A stretch of 64,000 bases of DNA from Frateuria_A yonginensis. Lineage in GTDB: Bacteria; Pseudomonadota; Gammaproteobacteria; Xanthomonadales; Rhodanobacteraceae. Numbering within the stretch: the first letter of the stretch is position 1; each line of letters begins with the position of its first letter. Made by a program: the position numbers and the translations under genes. Below, in pieces: positions 18,401-26,883 of the stretch. Location: assembly GCF_037137055.1 (NCBI RefSeq), contig NZ_JBBBNY010000001.1, positions 124,001-188,000 of the forward strand, written 5' to 3'. A model generated the notes under the pieces. That model did no database searches. It was not told where the DNA came from and worked only from the letters and a program-made list of their open reading frames with translations.

Positions 18401-18465
18401 GTGGCGACCGAGCCGGTGATCAGGCTGGCCAGCAGACGTTTCTTCAAGCGCAACATGGTGTTCAT
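15442..18465 (-). CDS. Oar-like TonB-dependent receptor of the sugar locus
   Basis: A 1007-residue outer-membrane receptor. Order of parts: signal peptide to about residue 32, a carboxypeptidase-regulatory-like beta domain (about 38-105), a plug beginning near TLTGVSVTATTLQEV, and a C-terminal beta barrel ending in Phe (FEVGLNF), as expected for BAM-dependent insertion. The regulatory-like domain and size place it with Oar-type receptors. A strong GGGAGGGAG ribosome site precedes the ATG. It lies 42 bases after the LacI gene and 94 bases before the halogenase gene in one direction, so it is probably the outer-membrane importer for this locus. Confidence 0.92.
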   Translation of the reverse strand: MNTMLRLKKRLLASLITGSVATLAAAPNVSWAQTANATLRGTGPANAEVTARNVATGSVRRTRTGADGSYALPGLQPGTYQVDAGPGTERTVTLTVASTATLNLGQPQPVAPSAPSAANATTLTGVSVTATTLQEVKTSEVGNTISLRQIQTIPQISRNFLEFADTVPGMVFTVDPKGNTSLRGGAMNTSSVNVYIDGVGQKSYVKEGGVSGQFGSQGNPFPQLAIGEYKVITSNYKAEYDQISSAAVTAQTKSGTNEFHGETYYRYTNDAFRERTPAERDSGTKTPSNEKEYGFALGGPIIKDKMHFFATYEAKRFDTPITVVPSADGAPGVPFLPGSVASQFGPAGLNFKEDLYFGKIDWEPTDRDRFEASAQIRQEDQLGGVGNQTAASAAYTTRNNDKRYALRWQHSGDLYFNELLLTYEDAFNAPTALNYGNGAVYTWERASDDPVIIETGAANPLATQNKGQKGPAIQDDLTFNDLEWHGDHVIKLGFKKKMVTLHAADAADVNPQFYYNVTPAGTGSTPYKAFFTKPVTGLGLSPTVSTKSHQFGAYVQDDWDVTDKLTLNLGVRWDYERTPSYTNFVTPANVVAALNSQDPNAPAGQTYAQSLALGGIDVNDYISSGRNRSAYKGEWQPRLGFSYDLFGDEAHVIFGGAGRAYDRDLYDYLQLETTKSALPQYTIYFRDPATGLCHRDATPCYDWDPAYLNGLANLQALLGPSSNAGTEVDLLNNHLKAPYSDQFSLGMRNQVGDWNTSATVTRILSYDGFAFTLGNRYPNGAFFQNNSQPWGNGVPGFGALIVGNNGIQTRTTQVLLSAEKPYTRESHWGATFAYTFTHAKQNRDINEHYSFDEATIGDYPFITSNAAAKHRFVATGNVDGPWGTTLSAKLTLATPLPYNGISCYPGVEFPTGTNCTPVAATPGGSRFLFGGKIWGYRDVDFQATKNFDLGHGVTLFGRFDVLNVFNWDNFVDYLPVVANGQTTVSYNRTGNITFVPRTFKFEVGLNF

Positions 18466-18507
18466 GGCTCCCTCCCTCGAGGGCCGGTGCTAGTGGGGAT
18501 GGTTGTT

Positions 18508-19527
18508 TCAGGCGGGTGATGCGTTCGTGAGTTCGGCGCCACAGGTGCCGCGCACCACGACCTCGCAACCCAGGGTGTCGGCAACGTTCGGCGATCCGTC
18601 GGTCGCGTCCAGCCGCTCGGCCAGCCGTTCGAGTGCGCTGCGGCCCAGGTCGGCAATGCGTACGCGCACGGTGGTCAGCGGCGGCGTCAGGTAACGGGCG
18701 ATCGGGATGTCGTCGAAGCCGGCCAGCGCGATGTCCTCGGGGACACGCAGGCCGGCCTCCTTGAAGGCGTACAGGCAGCCCACCGCCATCATGTCGTTGG
18801 CGGCGAACACGGCGCGCGGGCGATCGGGCCGTCCCAGCAGCGTGGTCGCCGCCGCGTAGCCGGATTCCTCGGTGAACTCGCCCGGTACCACGTCGCAGGC
18901 CACGCCGGGCGCGTAGTGGGTCATCGCCGCGCGATAGCCACGCTCGCGCTCGCGCGCGTCGAAGTTCGCCGCGGGGCCGGAGACGAAGGCGACGTGCGCG
19001 TGGCCCACTTCGCGCAGCAGGTGGCGCATCATCGCGTAGGCGCCGCCGTAGTTGTCCACGTTGAGCACGTCGTAGGCCGGGCTGCGCACCGCGCTGTTGA
19101 GCAGCACGGCGGGTGTGGTCTCGGGCAGGTTGGCGCGCAGGAAAGGCGCGTCCACCCGCGGCGACAGGATCACCAGGCCGTCGACCCGTCCCTGCATGGC
19201 GCGCAGCGCCGTGGCGGCTTCCTCGATGCTGTCGTGCGAGCTGGACACCAGCAGGTGCAGGCCGCGCGCGCGGGCGGCCTGGTCGAGGCCGCGGATGAGC
19301 TCGGAAAAGAACTCGCCGTGCAGGTCCGGCAGCAGTGCGCCGATGGTGTGGGTCCGCCGGGTGATCAGGCTGCGCGCCGCGACGTGCGGCACGTAGCGCA
19401 GCCGGGTGGCGATCTCACGGATGCGCTCGACCGTCTCGGGAGTCACGCCCCGATGGCCGTTGAGCGCGCGCGACACCGACGCCACCGAGACACCGGCTTC
19501 GCGTGCCACGTCTTTGATCGTCACCAT
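18508..19527 (-). CDS. LacI family transcriptional regulator
   Basis: A 339-residue repressor. The N-terminal helix-turn-helix TIKDVAREAGVSVASVSRAL (residues 3-22) with the hinge helix RSL, and the periplasmic-binding-like sensor domain with NDMMAVG and GFDDIPIARYLTPPLTTV, are textbook LacI/GalR. It is the first gene of a codirectional run through receptor, halogenase, hydrolase and ABC importer, and probably controls all of them and itself in response to a sugar. Two palindromes that could be operators lie 38-57 bases upstream of its start. Confidence 0.94.
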   Translation of the reverse strand: MVTIKDVAREAGVSVASVSRALNGHRGVTPETVERIREIATRLRYVPHVAARSLITRRTHTIGALLPDLHGEFFSELIRGLDQAARARGLHLLVSSSHDSIEEAATALRAMQGRVDGLVILSPRVDAPFLRANLPETTPAVLLNSAVRSPAYDVLNVDNYGGAYAMMRHLLREVGHAHVAFVSGPAANFDARERERGYRAAMTHYAPGVACDVVPGEFTEESGYAAATTLLGRPDRPRAVFAANDMMAVGCLYAFKEAGLRVPEDIALAGFDDIPIARYLTPPLTTVRVRIADLGRSALERLAERLDATDGSPNVADTLGCEVVVRGTCGAELTNASPA

Positions 19528-19564
19528 GCCTTCGGCCCCCGAGGTCGCGCCGGGCGGCGAACGT

Positions 19565-19584
19565 AAACGTTTTCGCGCGCGAAA
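19565..19584. promoter_or_regulatory. Palindromes upstream of the LacI gene (putative operators)
   Basis: AAACGTTT (19565-19572) is a perfect 8-base palindrome with the central CG typical of LacI-family operators. It runs directly into TTTCGCGCGCGAAA (19571-19584), a perfect 14-base palindrome. Together they lie 38-57 bases before the LacI start, a suitable place for autoregulation. Which of the two is bound is not known. Confidence 0.5.
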
Positions 19585-19783
19585 GTAAAGTTGCAGCGAA
19601 GCAAAGCCCGCCCGCCCGTCTCAAGTCGGCGCCGGCGCGGCCGATGCCCGATCGAAGGGCCAGGCTGCGGATCTGTGCGCTGTCTCGCAGCCGGCTCGTT
19701 AAAAGCCCATTAACATGAATTCATGCAAGATGTTGCGTGACCTGCTGCCCAGTGCCCTGAGAAGAACCTCGTAACCCACGGAC

Positions 19784-20239
19784 ATGACTACCTTTTTGCT
19801 CGCAACGATCGCCTGTCTGGCTGTGACCGCCAGCGTGGTCAAGCGCGTGCCGGAGGGCCAGGTCTACAGCCTCTATCGCGGCGGCAGGCTGCTGCGCCTG
19901 CTGCAGCCGGGCCTGCACGTGGTGCTGCCGGGGCTGCAGCGGATCGGCCACCGCATCGACCTGAGCGGCCAGGTGCTGCATTTCCAGGAGGCCCTGAAGT
20001 GCGCGCACGACGTGCGCGGGACGGTCTACTGGCAGGTGCTGGAGCCGGAGCGTGCCGACGCGGTGATCGACCAGGTCGAGCAGCTGATCCGCAGCGGCGC
20101 GCTGGACGCGCTCGAAGCGGAGCCGGCGGTGGCCAAGGAAAACCGCCGCGACCTCGGCAGCCGCCTGAAGCAACGGCTCAACGCGGCGCTGCGCGAGCGC
20201 GGCATGATGGTGACCCGGGTCGAACTGGAAGTCGCCTGA
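19784..20239 (+). CDS. Small SPFH/band-7 domain membrane protein
   Basis: A 151-residue protein with one N-terminal membrane segment followed by a short SPFH (stomatin/prohibitin/band 7) domain: VPEGQVYSLYRGGRLLRLLQPGLHVVLPG is the usual entry strand, and QRLNAALRERGMMVTRVELE is the usual exit helix. Full-length family members are 250-300 residues and carry a coiled coil; here the domain is shortened and the coiled coil is missing. The upstream 256-base gap contains an AT-rich stretch with a perfect CATGAATTCATG palindrome at 19714-19725, which may belong to its promoter. Function unknown; membrane microdomain scaffold is the family idea. Confidence 0.7.
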   Translation: MTTFLLATIACLAVTASVVKRVPEGQVYSLYRGGRLLRLLQPGLHVVLPGLQRIGHRIDLSGQVLHFQEALKCAHDVRGTVYWQVLEPERADAVIDQVEQLIRSGALDALEAEPAVAKENRRDLGSRLKQRLNAALRERGMMVTRVELEVA

Positions 20240-20306
20240 GCCGCGCGGCTGGCTTCGCGCACGGCCGCATCCGATACTGGGCGGCTCCCGCCTCACGAGC
20301 CTCCGC

Positions 20307-20960
20307 ATGACCCGCGCCGCCCTGCACGCCCGCCTCGAACACGGCCTCGCCGCGCTGGGCCTGGCCCTGCCCGGGCAGGCGGTCGAGCGGCTGCTCGACT
20401 ACCAGGCGCTGCTGGAGCGCTGGAACGGCACCTACAACCTCACCGCCGTCCGCGACCCGGAAGGCATGGTCACCCGCCACCTGCTCGATTCGCTGGCGAT
20501 CCTCCCCTACGTGCGCGGCGCCACGCTGGCCGATCTCGGCACCGGCCCGGGCCTGCCCGGCATCCCGCTGGCGATCGCCGCGCCGGGCCGCGAGGTGGTG
20601 CTGGTCGATTCCAACGGCAAGAAGGTGCGCTTCCTGCGCGAGGCGATCCGCGCGCTGCAGCTGGAAGGCGTGCGCGCCGTGCAGTCGCGCGTGGAGGAAG
20701 TCGAGGGCCGGTTCGACTGCATCACCGCGCGCGCCTTCGCCAGCCTCGGCGACATGCTCGGCTGGGGCGGTCACCTGCTGGCGCCGGAGGGGATCTGGCT
20801 GGCGATGAAGGGCAAGCCCGCCGACGAGGAGCTGCCCGGCATCCCGCCGGGCTTCGAACTGCGCGCACGCCATGCCCTCGAGGTGCCGGGACTGGACGCC
20901 GAGCGGCACCTGCTGGTGCTCGGCCACGTGCCTGCGTCCGGCGCGGTAACCGCCGCGTAG
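20307..20960 (+). CDS. rsmG: 16S rRNA (guanine-N7) methyltransferase RsmG
   Basis: A 217-residue SAM-dependent methyltransferase that modifies G527 of 16S rRNA. It shows YNLTAVRDPEGMVTRHLLDS and the SAM-binding loop LADLGTGPGLPGIPLA, then VLVDSNGKKVRFLREA, all standard for RsmG (GidB). In many bacteria rsmG is directly followed by parA and parB. Here the par genes come only 2.75 kb later, after a beta-glucosidase on the other strand and a sugar ABC ATPase. Confidence 0.95.
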   Translation: MTRAALHARLEHGLAALGLALPGQAVERLLDYQALLERWNGTYNLTAVRDPEGMVTRHLLDSLAILPYVRGATLADLGTGPGLPGIPLAIAAPGREVVLVDSNGKKVRFLREAIRALQLEGVRAVQSRVEEVEGRFDCITARAFASLGDMLGWGGHLLAPEGIWLAMKGKPADEELPGIPPGFELRARHALEVPGLDAERHLLVLGHVPASGAVTAA

Positions 20961-21012
20961 GGGCGAGCTGGCCTCGGATGATTGTCTGGCCTGCGTCCCT
21001 GCGGGGCCGAGA

Positions 21013-21034
21013 GCATCGCGGGCAAGCGCGCTCC
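21013..21034 (+). repeat. REP-like element
   Basis: GCATCGCGGGCAAGCGCGCT followed by CC matches the core of the dispersed repeat seen at 12196-12276 and elsewhere. It lies between rsmG and the convergent beta-glucosidase gene, so it may act as a transcript end or be neutral. Confidence 0.65.
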
Positions 21035-21056
21035 GAGCGCCTACGGCGACGGGCGC

Positions 21057-22406
21057 CTAGGCGCCCAGTACCGCACCGTGACTGGCGATCACCTCGGCGT
21101 ACAACCGGGCGCTGGCCTTGGGCGTGCGCTTCTGCGTGGCGAAATCGACGTGGTAGAGACCGAAGCGCTTGCTGTAGCCGAGCGACCATTCCAGGTTGTC
21201 CAGCAGCGACCAGGCGTAGTAGCCCCTGACGTCGACGCCGGCTTCGATCGCCGCATGCAAGGCCTGCAGGTGCCTGCGCAGGTAGTCGGCGCGCGGCGGG
21301 TCGTCGAGCACCTCGCCGTCGGCCACCGGCGGATCCGGGAAGGCGGCGCCGTTCTCGGTGACGTACAGCGGCAGGTCGCCGTAGCGGTCGCGAAACCAGG
21401 TCAGCGTGTCGACCATGCCCTGCGGATAGACCTCCCAGCCGGTTTCGGTGTAGGTCGCCTGCGGCTGGCGCACCGGCGAGGCCTGCAGCGGGTACTGCCC
21501 GGGATCGTGGCGCACGACTGCGCGCGTGTAGTAGTTGATGCCGACGAAGTCCGGGCGCTGGCAGGTGAGCGCGAAGTCGGCCTCCGGAATCGCCGGCCAG
21601 GCCTCGCCGAAGACCTCGTGCAACTCGGGCGGATAGCGCCCCAGCAGCGCCGCGTCGGCGAACTGCTCGTTCATGTAGGCGTGCGCGCGGCGGGTGGCGG
21701 CCAGGTCCTGCGCGCTGGAGGTGGCGGGGTACTTCGGCTCGATGTTGAACACCACGCCGATGTGGTGCCGCCCGTGCGCGCGGTAGGCCTGGATCGCCGC
21801 GCCGCTGGCGCGCATCAGGTTGTGCGCGACCCGCGGCGCCTCGTACTTGCTGCGGTGGCCGGGGGCGAGCGTGCCGTGCAGGTAGCCGCCGTCGACCACC
21901 ACCCAGGGCTCGTTGATCGTGGTCCACTGCCTCACGCGACCGTCCAGCGCGCGGAACATCACCTGCGCGTACTCGGCGAACCAGTGGGCGACGTCCCGGT
22001 TGAGCCAGCCGCCGCGGTCGTCCAGCGCGGCGGGCAGGTCCCAGTGGAACAGTGTGGCGTTCGGTTCGATGCCGTTGGCCAGCAGTTCGTCGACCAGGCG
22101 CGCATAGAAATCGAGCCCCTTCGGATTGATCCGCCCGGTACCCTCCGGCAGCACGCGGGCCCAGTTGATGGAGAAGCGGTAGCCGGTCAGGCCCAGTGCC
22201 TTCATCAGCCGCACGTCCTCCCGGAAGCGCCGGTAGTGGTCGCAGGCGACGTCGCCGGTGGCGCCGTCGCGCATCATGCCGGGGGTGTGGGCGAAGCGTT
22301 GCCAGATGCTCGGCCCGGCGCCGTCGGCCAGCGGCGAGCCTTCGATCTGGTAGGCGGAGGTGGCGGCGCCCCACAGGAATCCATCGGGAAAGCGCAGGCG
22401 CGTCAT
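21057..22406 (-). CDS. GH1 beta-glucosidase
   Basis: A 449-residue family 1 glycoside hydrolase. The acid/base Glu166 is in TINEPW and the nucleophile Glu351 in LYVTENG; the N-terminal FPDGFLWGAATSAYQIEG and the aglycone-site WSLLDNLEWSLGYSKRFGL are standard. There is no signal peptide, so it acts in the cytoplasm on imported oligosaccharides. Start at 22406 follows the family N-terminus; the open frame before it is not conserved-looking. It is divergent from the ABC ATPase gene over a 161-base shared region, and both probably serve the same import route as the genes at 9.2-19.5 kb. Confidence 0.94.
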   Translation of the reverse strand: MTRLRFPDGFLWGAATSAYQIEGSPLADGAGPSIWQRFAHTPGMMRDGATGDVACDHYRRFREDVRLMKALGLTGYRFSINWARVLPEGTGRINPKGLDFYARLVDELLANGIEPNATLFHWDLPAALDDRGGWLNRDVAHWFAEYAQVMFRALDGRVRQWTTINEPWVVVDGGYLHGTLAPGHRSKYEAPRVAHNLMRASGAAIQAYRAHGRHHIGVVFNIEPKYPATSSAQDLAATRRAHAYMNEQFADAALLGRYPPELHEVFGEAWPAIPEADFALTCQRPDFVGINYYTRAVVRHDPGQYPLQASPVRQPQATYTETGWEVYPQGMVDTLTWFRDRYGDLPLYVTENGAAFPDPPVADGEVLDDPPRADYLRRHLQALHAAIEAGVDVRGYYAWSLLDNLEWSLGYSKRFGLYHVDFATQKRTPKASARLYAEVIASHGAVLGA

Positions 22407-22536
22407 GCAGGGGCTCGCTGGCGGAAACGGGGGCGTCGCGGCAAACGCTCGCGCCGGCAGGATAGCCGAAGCGTTCCTGGCACACAGCCTCGGCGCGGCG
22501 ATCGTGCGGCTGCTGGGGACGCGCGTGCCGCCCACG

Positions 22537-22542
22537 TAGAAT
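22537..22542 (+). promoter_or_regulatory. Possible minus-10 box of the ABC ATPase gene
   Basis: TAGAAT lies 25 bases before the ATG at 22568 in the region shared with the divergent beta-glucosidase. No convincing minus-35 box and no clear copy of the AAACGTTT palindrome is seen here, so control by the LacI protein is not supported by sequence at this point. Confidence 0.3.
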
Positions 22543-22567
22543 GGCCCGAACACCTCCGGGATCCCCG

Positions 22568-23659
<1,092 letters not shown>

Positions 23660-23713
23660 GGCCGACCGGGTACACTAGGTTCCCTTTTCCGCGCAACCGG
23701 TAGCTATCGTCCC

Positions 23714-24556
23714 ATGGCCCGCATCATCGCTGTCGCCAACCAGAAGGGCGGCGTCGGCAAGACCACGACGGCGGTCAATCTCGCTGCTGCCTTGGCCGCC
23801 GCCAAGCGCAAGGTGCTGCTGGTCGACCTCGATCCGCAGGGCAACGCCACCATGGCCTCCGGCGTGGACAAGCACGAGGCCAAGCCCAACGGCTGCGAGG
23901 TGCTGCTGGAGGAATCGCCGATCGAGCGCGCCATCGTCACCACCGAGGCGCACTACGACCTGCTGCCCGGCAACGGCGACCTCACCGCCGCGGAACTCAA
24001 GCTGATGGACGCGCTGGCGCGCGAGAGCCGGCTCAAGGAGCAACTGGTCAAGGTCGCCGACCGCTACGACACCATCCTGATCGACTGCCCGCCCTCGCTG
24101 CACCTGCTCACGCTCAACGCGCTGGCCGCGGCCGACGGCCTGCTGGTGCCGGTGCAGTGCGAGTACTTCGCGCTGGAAGGGCTCTCCAGCCTGCTCGACA
24201 CGGTCAAGGCGGTGCGCCAGCGGCTGAACCCCAAGCTCGAGATCGAGGGCCTGCTGAGGACCATGTACGACGTGCGCAACAACCTCGGCAACGAGGTCTC
24301 CGCGCAGCTCACCCAGCACTTCGGCGACAAGGTGCTGCGCTCGATCATCCCGCGCAACGTGCGCCTGGCCGAGGCGCCCAGCCACGGCCAGCCGATCCAC
24401 TTGTACGACCGCAGCTCGCGCGGCGCCATCGCCTACATCGGCCTGGCCGGCGAGATCATCCGCCGCGAACGCGGCGCGCAGGCCGCCGTGGCCGCGCTCA
24501 ACGACATGCACGACACCGGTGCGCCGCTCGACGCGGCCGCCGACATCCAGGAGTAA
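23714..24556 (+). CDS. parA: Chromosome partitioning ATPase ParA
   Basis: A 280-residue ParA/Soj-type ATPase. The deviant Walker A box KGGVGKT is at residues 11-17, followed by DLDPQGNATM and the IDCPPSLHLLT Walker B region. It moves the ParB-bound origin region over the nucleoid. The gene is two bases upstream of parB, so the two form an operon. No upstream parS-like sequence was seen. Confidence 0.95.
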   Translation: MARIIAVANQKGGVGKTTTAVNLAAALAAAKRKVLLVDLDPQGNATMASGVDKHEAKPNGCEVLLEESPIERAIVTTEAHYDLLPGNGDLTAAELKLMDALARESRLKEQLVKVADRYDTILIDCPPSLHLLTLNALAAADGLLVPVQCEYFALEGLSSLLDTVKAVRQRLNPKLEIEGLLRTMYDVRNNLGNEVSAQLTQHFGDKVLRSIIPRNVRLAEAPSHGQPIHLYDRSSRGAIAYIGLAGEIIRRERGAQAAVAALNDMHDTGAPLDAAADIQE

Positions 24557-24558
24557 TC

Positions 24559-25425
24559 ATGGCCGCCGCCAAGAAACGGGGACTCGGTCGCGGGCTGGAC
24601 GCGCTGCTCGGCGGCGACGCCGCCGGCCCGTCGGTCGTCGAGCAGGAGGGCGAGCTGCGCAGCCTGCCGATCCAGCACATCCAGCCCGGCAAGTACCAGC
24701 CGCGCCGGCACTGGAACGAGGAGGCGCTGGACGAACTGGCCGCCTCGATCAGGGCACAGGGCCTGATCCAGCCGGTGGTGGTGCGCGAACTGGGTCGCAA
24801 CAGCTACGAGCTGATCGCCGGCGAGCGCCGCTGGCGCGCGGCGCAGCGCGCGCAGATGAGCGAGATCCCGGCGCTGGTCAAGACGGTGGACGAGGCCGCC
24901 GTGCCGGCGATGGCGCTGATCGAGAACATCCAGCGCCAGGACCTCACGCCGCTGGAAGAGGCCGATGCGCTCAAGCGGCTGATCGACGACTTCGACCTCA
25001 CCCACCAGCAGGCCGCCGATGCGGTGGGCCGCTCGCGCGCCGCGGTGTCCAACCTGCTGCGCCTGACCGAGCTGCCGGCCGCCATCAAGAAGCTGCTCGA
25101 CGAAGGCAAGCTCGAGATGGGCCACGCCCGCTGCCTGGTGACGCTGGACGAGGCCATCGCGGTGCCGCTGGCGCGGCAGGCCTCGACCCTGGGCTGGAGC
25201 GTGCGCGAGCTGGAGGACGCCGCCCGCCGCGCGCAGAGCGCGCCCAAGGGCAAGGCCAAGGCGGCGCCGGCGCGCGACCCGAACATCGACGCGCTGGAAC
25301 GCGAGCTGGGCGAACGCTTCGCCACCCGCGTGGAGGTGGCGCAGGGCCGCGGCGGTCGCGGCAAGCTGGTGATCCACTACCACAGCAACGACGAGCTGGA
25401 CGGCATCCTGGGCAAGCTGCGCTAG
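24559..25425 (+). CDS. parB: Chromosome partitioning protein ParB
   Basis: A 288-residue CTPase and DNA-binding protein that spreads from parS sites. It begins with the conserved KKRGLGRGLDALLGG (ParA-interacting tail), has the GERRWRAAQ nucleotide-binding box and a helix-turn-helix (THQQAADAVGRSRAAVSNLL), and ends in the dimerisation domain. The start ATG is two bases after the parA stop. I looked for the parS consensus TGTTTCACGTGAAACA by eye in this window and did not find it. Confidence 0.95.
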   Translation: MAAAKKRGLGRGLDALLGGDAAGPSVVEQEGELRSLPIQHIQPGKYQPRRHWNEEALDELAASIRAQGLIQPVVVRELGRNSYELIAGERRWRAAQRAQMSEIPALVKTVDEAAVPAMALIENIQRQDLTPLEEADALKRLIDDFDLTHQQAADAVGRSRAAVSNLLRLTELPAAIKKLLDEGKLEMGHARCLVTLDEAIAVPLARQASTLGWSVRELEDAARRAQSAPKGKAKAAPARDPNIDALERELGERFATRVEVAQGRGGRGKLVIHYHSNDELDGILGKLR

Positions 25426-25429
25426 CGTC

Positions 25430-25546
25430 CCTTCTCCCTTTGGGAGAAGGTGCCCGCAGGGCGGATGAGAGTACGGTCGAAGCGCGGTGACGCATCCTTC
25501 CGCAAGCCCCGTACCCTCACCCCAACCCTCTCCCGGAGGGAGAGGG
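25430..25546. repeat. Paired-hairpin intergenic repeat (GGGAGAAGG/GGGAGAGGG type)
   Basis: Between parB and the next gene lie two hairpins: CCTTCTCCC-TTT-GGGAGAAGG (25430-25450) and CCCTCTCCC-GGA-GGGAGAGGG (25526-25546), with CCCTCACCCCAACC before the second. This type of sequence is a common dispersed, non-coding element in genomes of Xanthomonadaceae and related groups. The first hairpin directly follows the parB stop and may end its transcript. Confidence 0.7.
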
Positions 25547-25616
25547 AGCTATGGCGCCTGCGCCGCTGGCCCGCATCGGCGATAATCGCCGCCCGATCGT
25601 TCCCCGGACAGGCCTC

Positions 25617-26333
25617 ATGCCCGAGCTTTCCGTCGTCGTGCCCGTGTTCAACGAGCGCGACAACATCCCGCCCCTGCTTGCCGAAATCGCCGCCGCGCTG
25701 CGCGGCCGGGTCGATTTCGAGATCGTCTACGTCGACGACGATTCGACCGACGACAGTCGCGCCGTGCTGGCCGCACAGAAGGCCGCTTACCCGGAACTGC
25801 GCGTGCTGCACCACGTCACCCGCAGCGGCCAGAGCACCGCGGTGTGGAACGGCGTGCGCGCCGCGCGCGGCACGTGGATCGCCACCCTCGACGGCGACGG
25901 CCAGAACGACCCGGCCGACATCCCGAGGCTGCTCGAGGCGCGCAGGGCCGCGCCCTCCGAGGTCAAGCTGTTCGCCGGCTGGCGCACCACCCGGCGCGAC
26001 AGCTTCAACAAGCGGATCTCCTCCAAGATCGCCAACGCGGTGCGCTCGCGCATGCTCAAGGACGCTACGCCCGATACCGGCTGCGGCCTGAAGCTGTTCG
26101 AGCGCGAGACCTTCCTGCGCCTGCCCTACTTCGACCACATGCACCGCTACCTGCCGGCGCTGGTGCGCCGGGCCGGCTTCGAGAGCCGCAGCGTGCCGGT
26201 CGGCCACCGCCCGCGCACCGCCGGCACCTCCAAGTACGGCATGCTCGACCGCCTGTGGGTCGGCCTGGCCGACCTGCGTGGCGTCGCCTGGCTGATGCGC
26301 CGGGCCAAGGTCACCCGCGTCGAGGAAGACTGA
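25617..26333 (+). CDS. Family 2 glycosyltransferase (dolichol-phosphate-mannose-synthase-like)
   Basis: A 238-residue soluble GT2 enzyme. It starts with ELSVVVPVFNERDNIPPLL, has the nucleotide-binding acidic cluster YVDDDSTDDS and the TLDGDGQNDP motif, and lacks the C-terminal membrane segments of longer undecaprenyl-phosphate transferases. It probably moves a sugar to a polyprenyl phosphate for envelope glycan synthesis or lipid A modification. A GATAAT box at about 25581 could be its minus-10 element. It has no obvious partner gene beside it. Confidence 0.88.
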   Translation: MPELSVVVPVFNERDNIPPLLAEIAAALRGRVDFEIVYVDDDSTDDSRAVLAAQKAAYPELRVLHHVTRSGQSTAVWNGVRAARGTWIATLDGDGQNDPADIPRLLEARRAAPSEVKLFAGWRTTRRDSFNKRISSKIANAVRSRMLKDATPDTGCGLKLFERETFLRLPYFDHMHRYLPALVRRAGFESRSVPVGHRPRTAGTSKYGMLDRLWVGLADLRGVAWLMRRAKVTRVEED

Positions 26334-26397
26334 CCCCTGCGGTGTAGCCGTGGGCTCGCGCGCTGGCCCTTGCCTTTGTCGCCACACCGCGGCCGGA

Positions 26398-26422
26398 GCA
26401 TCGCGAGCAGGCTCGCTCTACC
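26398..26422 (+). repeat. REP-like element
   Basis: GCATCGCGAGCAGGCTCGCT followed by CTACC is close to the consensus of the dispersed repeat. A degenerate inverted copy (GTAGCCGTGGGCTCGCGCG) lies 55 bases upstream at about 26343. Located between the glycosyltransferase and the DUF488 gene. Confidence 0.65.
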
Positions 26423-26501
26423 TCCGGCGACGGCGGGCCTGCTTCGCGCGGCGCTCACCCACCACGGGTAAGCTTGGCCGGGGTTTCCGGAGGGGGACGC
26501 C

Positions 26502-26870
26502 ATGAGCCTGGCCGTCAAACGCGTCTACGACCCGCCGTCGCCGGAGGACGGCTACCGGGTGCTGGTCGACCGGCTGTGGCCGCGCGGACTGAAGAAGGAA
26601 TCGGCCGCGCTCGACCTGTGGGCGAAGGACGTCGGCCCCTCGCGCGAACTGCGCGAATGGTTCGGCCACGAGCCGGCACGCTGGGAGGGGTTCCGCCACC
26701 GCTATGCGGCCGAGCTCGACGCGCATGCCGAGCAGTGGCGTCCGCTCGCCGCCAAGGCCGCGCGTCAGCGCGTCACCCTGCTCTATGGCGCGCGCGACGA
26801 GGAGCACAACAACGCGGTGGCGTTGAAGAACTACCTGGAGAGCTACCTGGCCGCCCACGGGCCCCACTAG
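26502..26870 (+). CDS. DUF488 family protein (YeaO-like)
   Basis: A 122-residue cytoplasmic protein with the family signature RVYDPPSPEDGYRVLVDRLWPRGLKK, ELREWFGHEPARWEGFRHRY and TLLYGARDEEHNNAVALK. Ribosome site GGAGGG lies upstream of the ATG. The biochemical function of this family is not established. Convergent with the patatin gene, 13 bases apart. Confidence 0.9.
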   Translation: MSLAVKRVYDPPSPEDGYRVLVDRLWPRGLKKESAALDLWAKDVGPSRELREWFGHEPARWEGFRHRYAAELDAHAEQWRPLAAKAARQRVTLLYGARDEEHNNAVALKNYLESYLAAHGPH

Positions 26871-26883
26871 GCCGGGCGACGGC

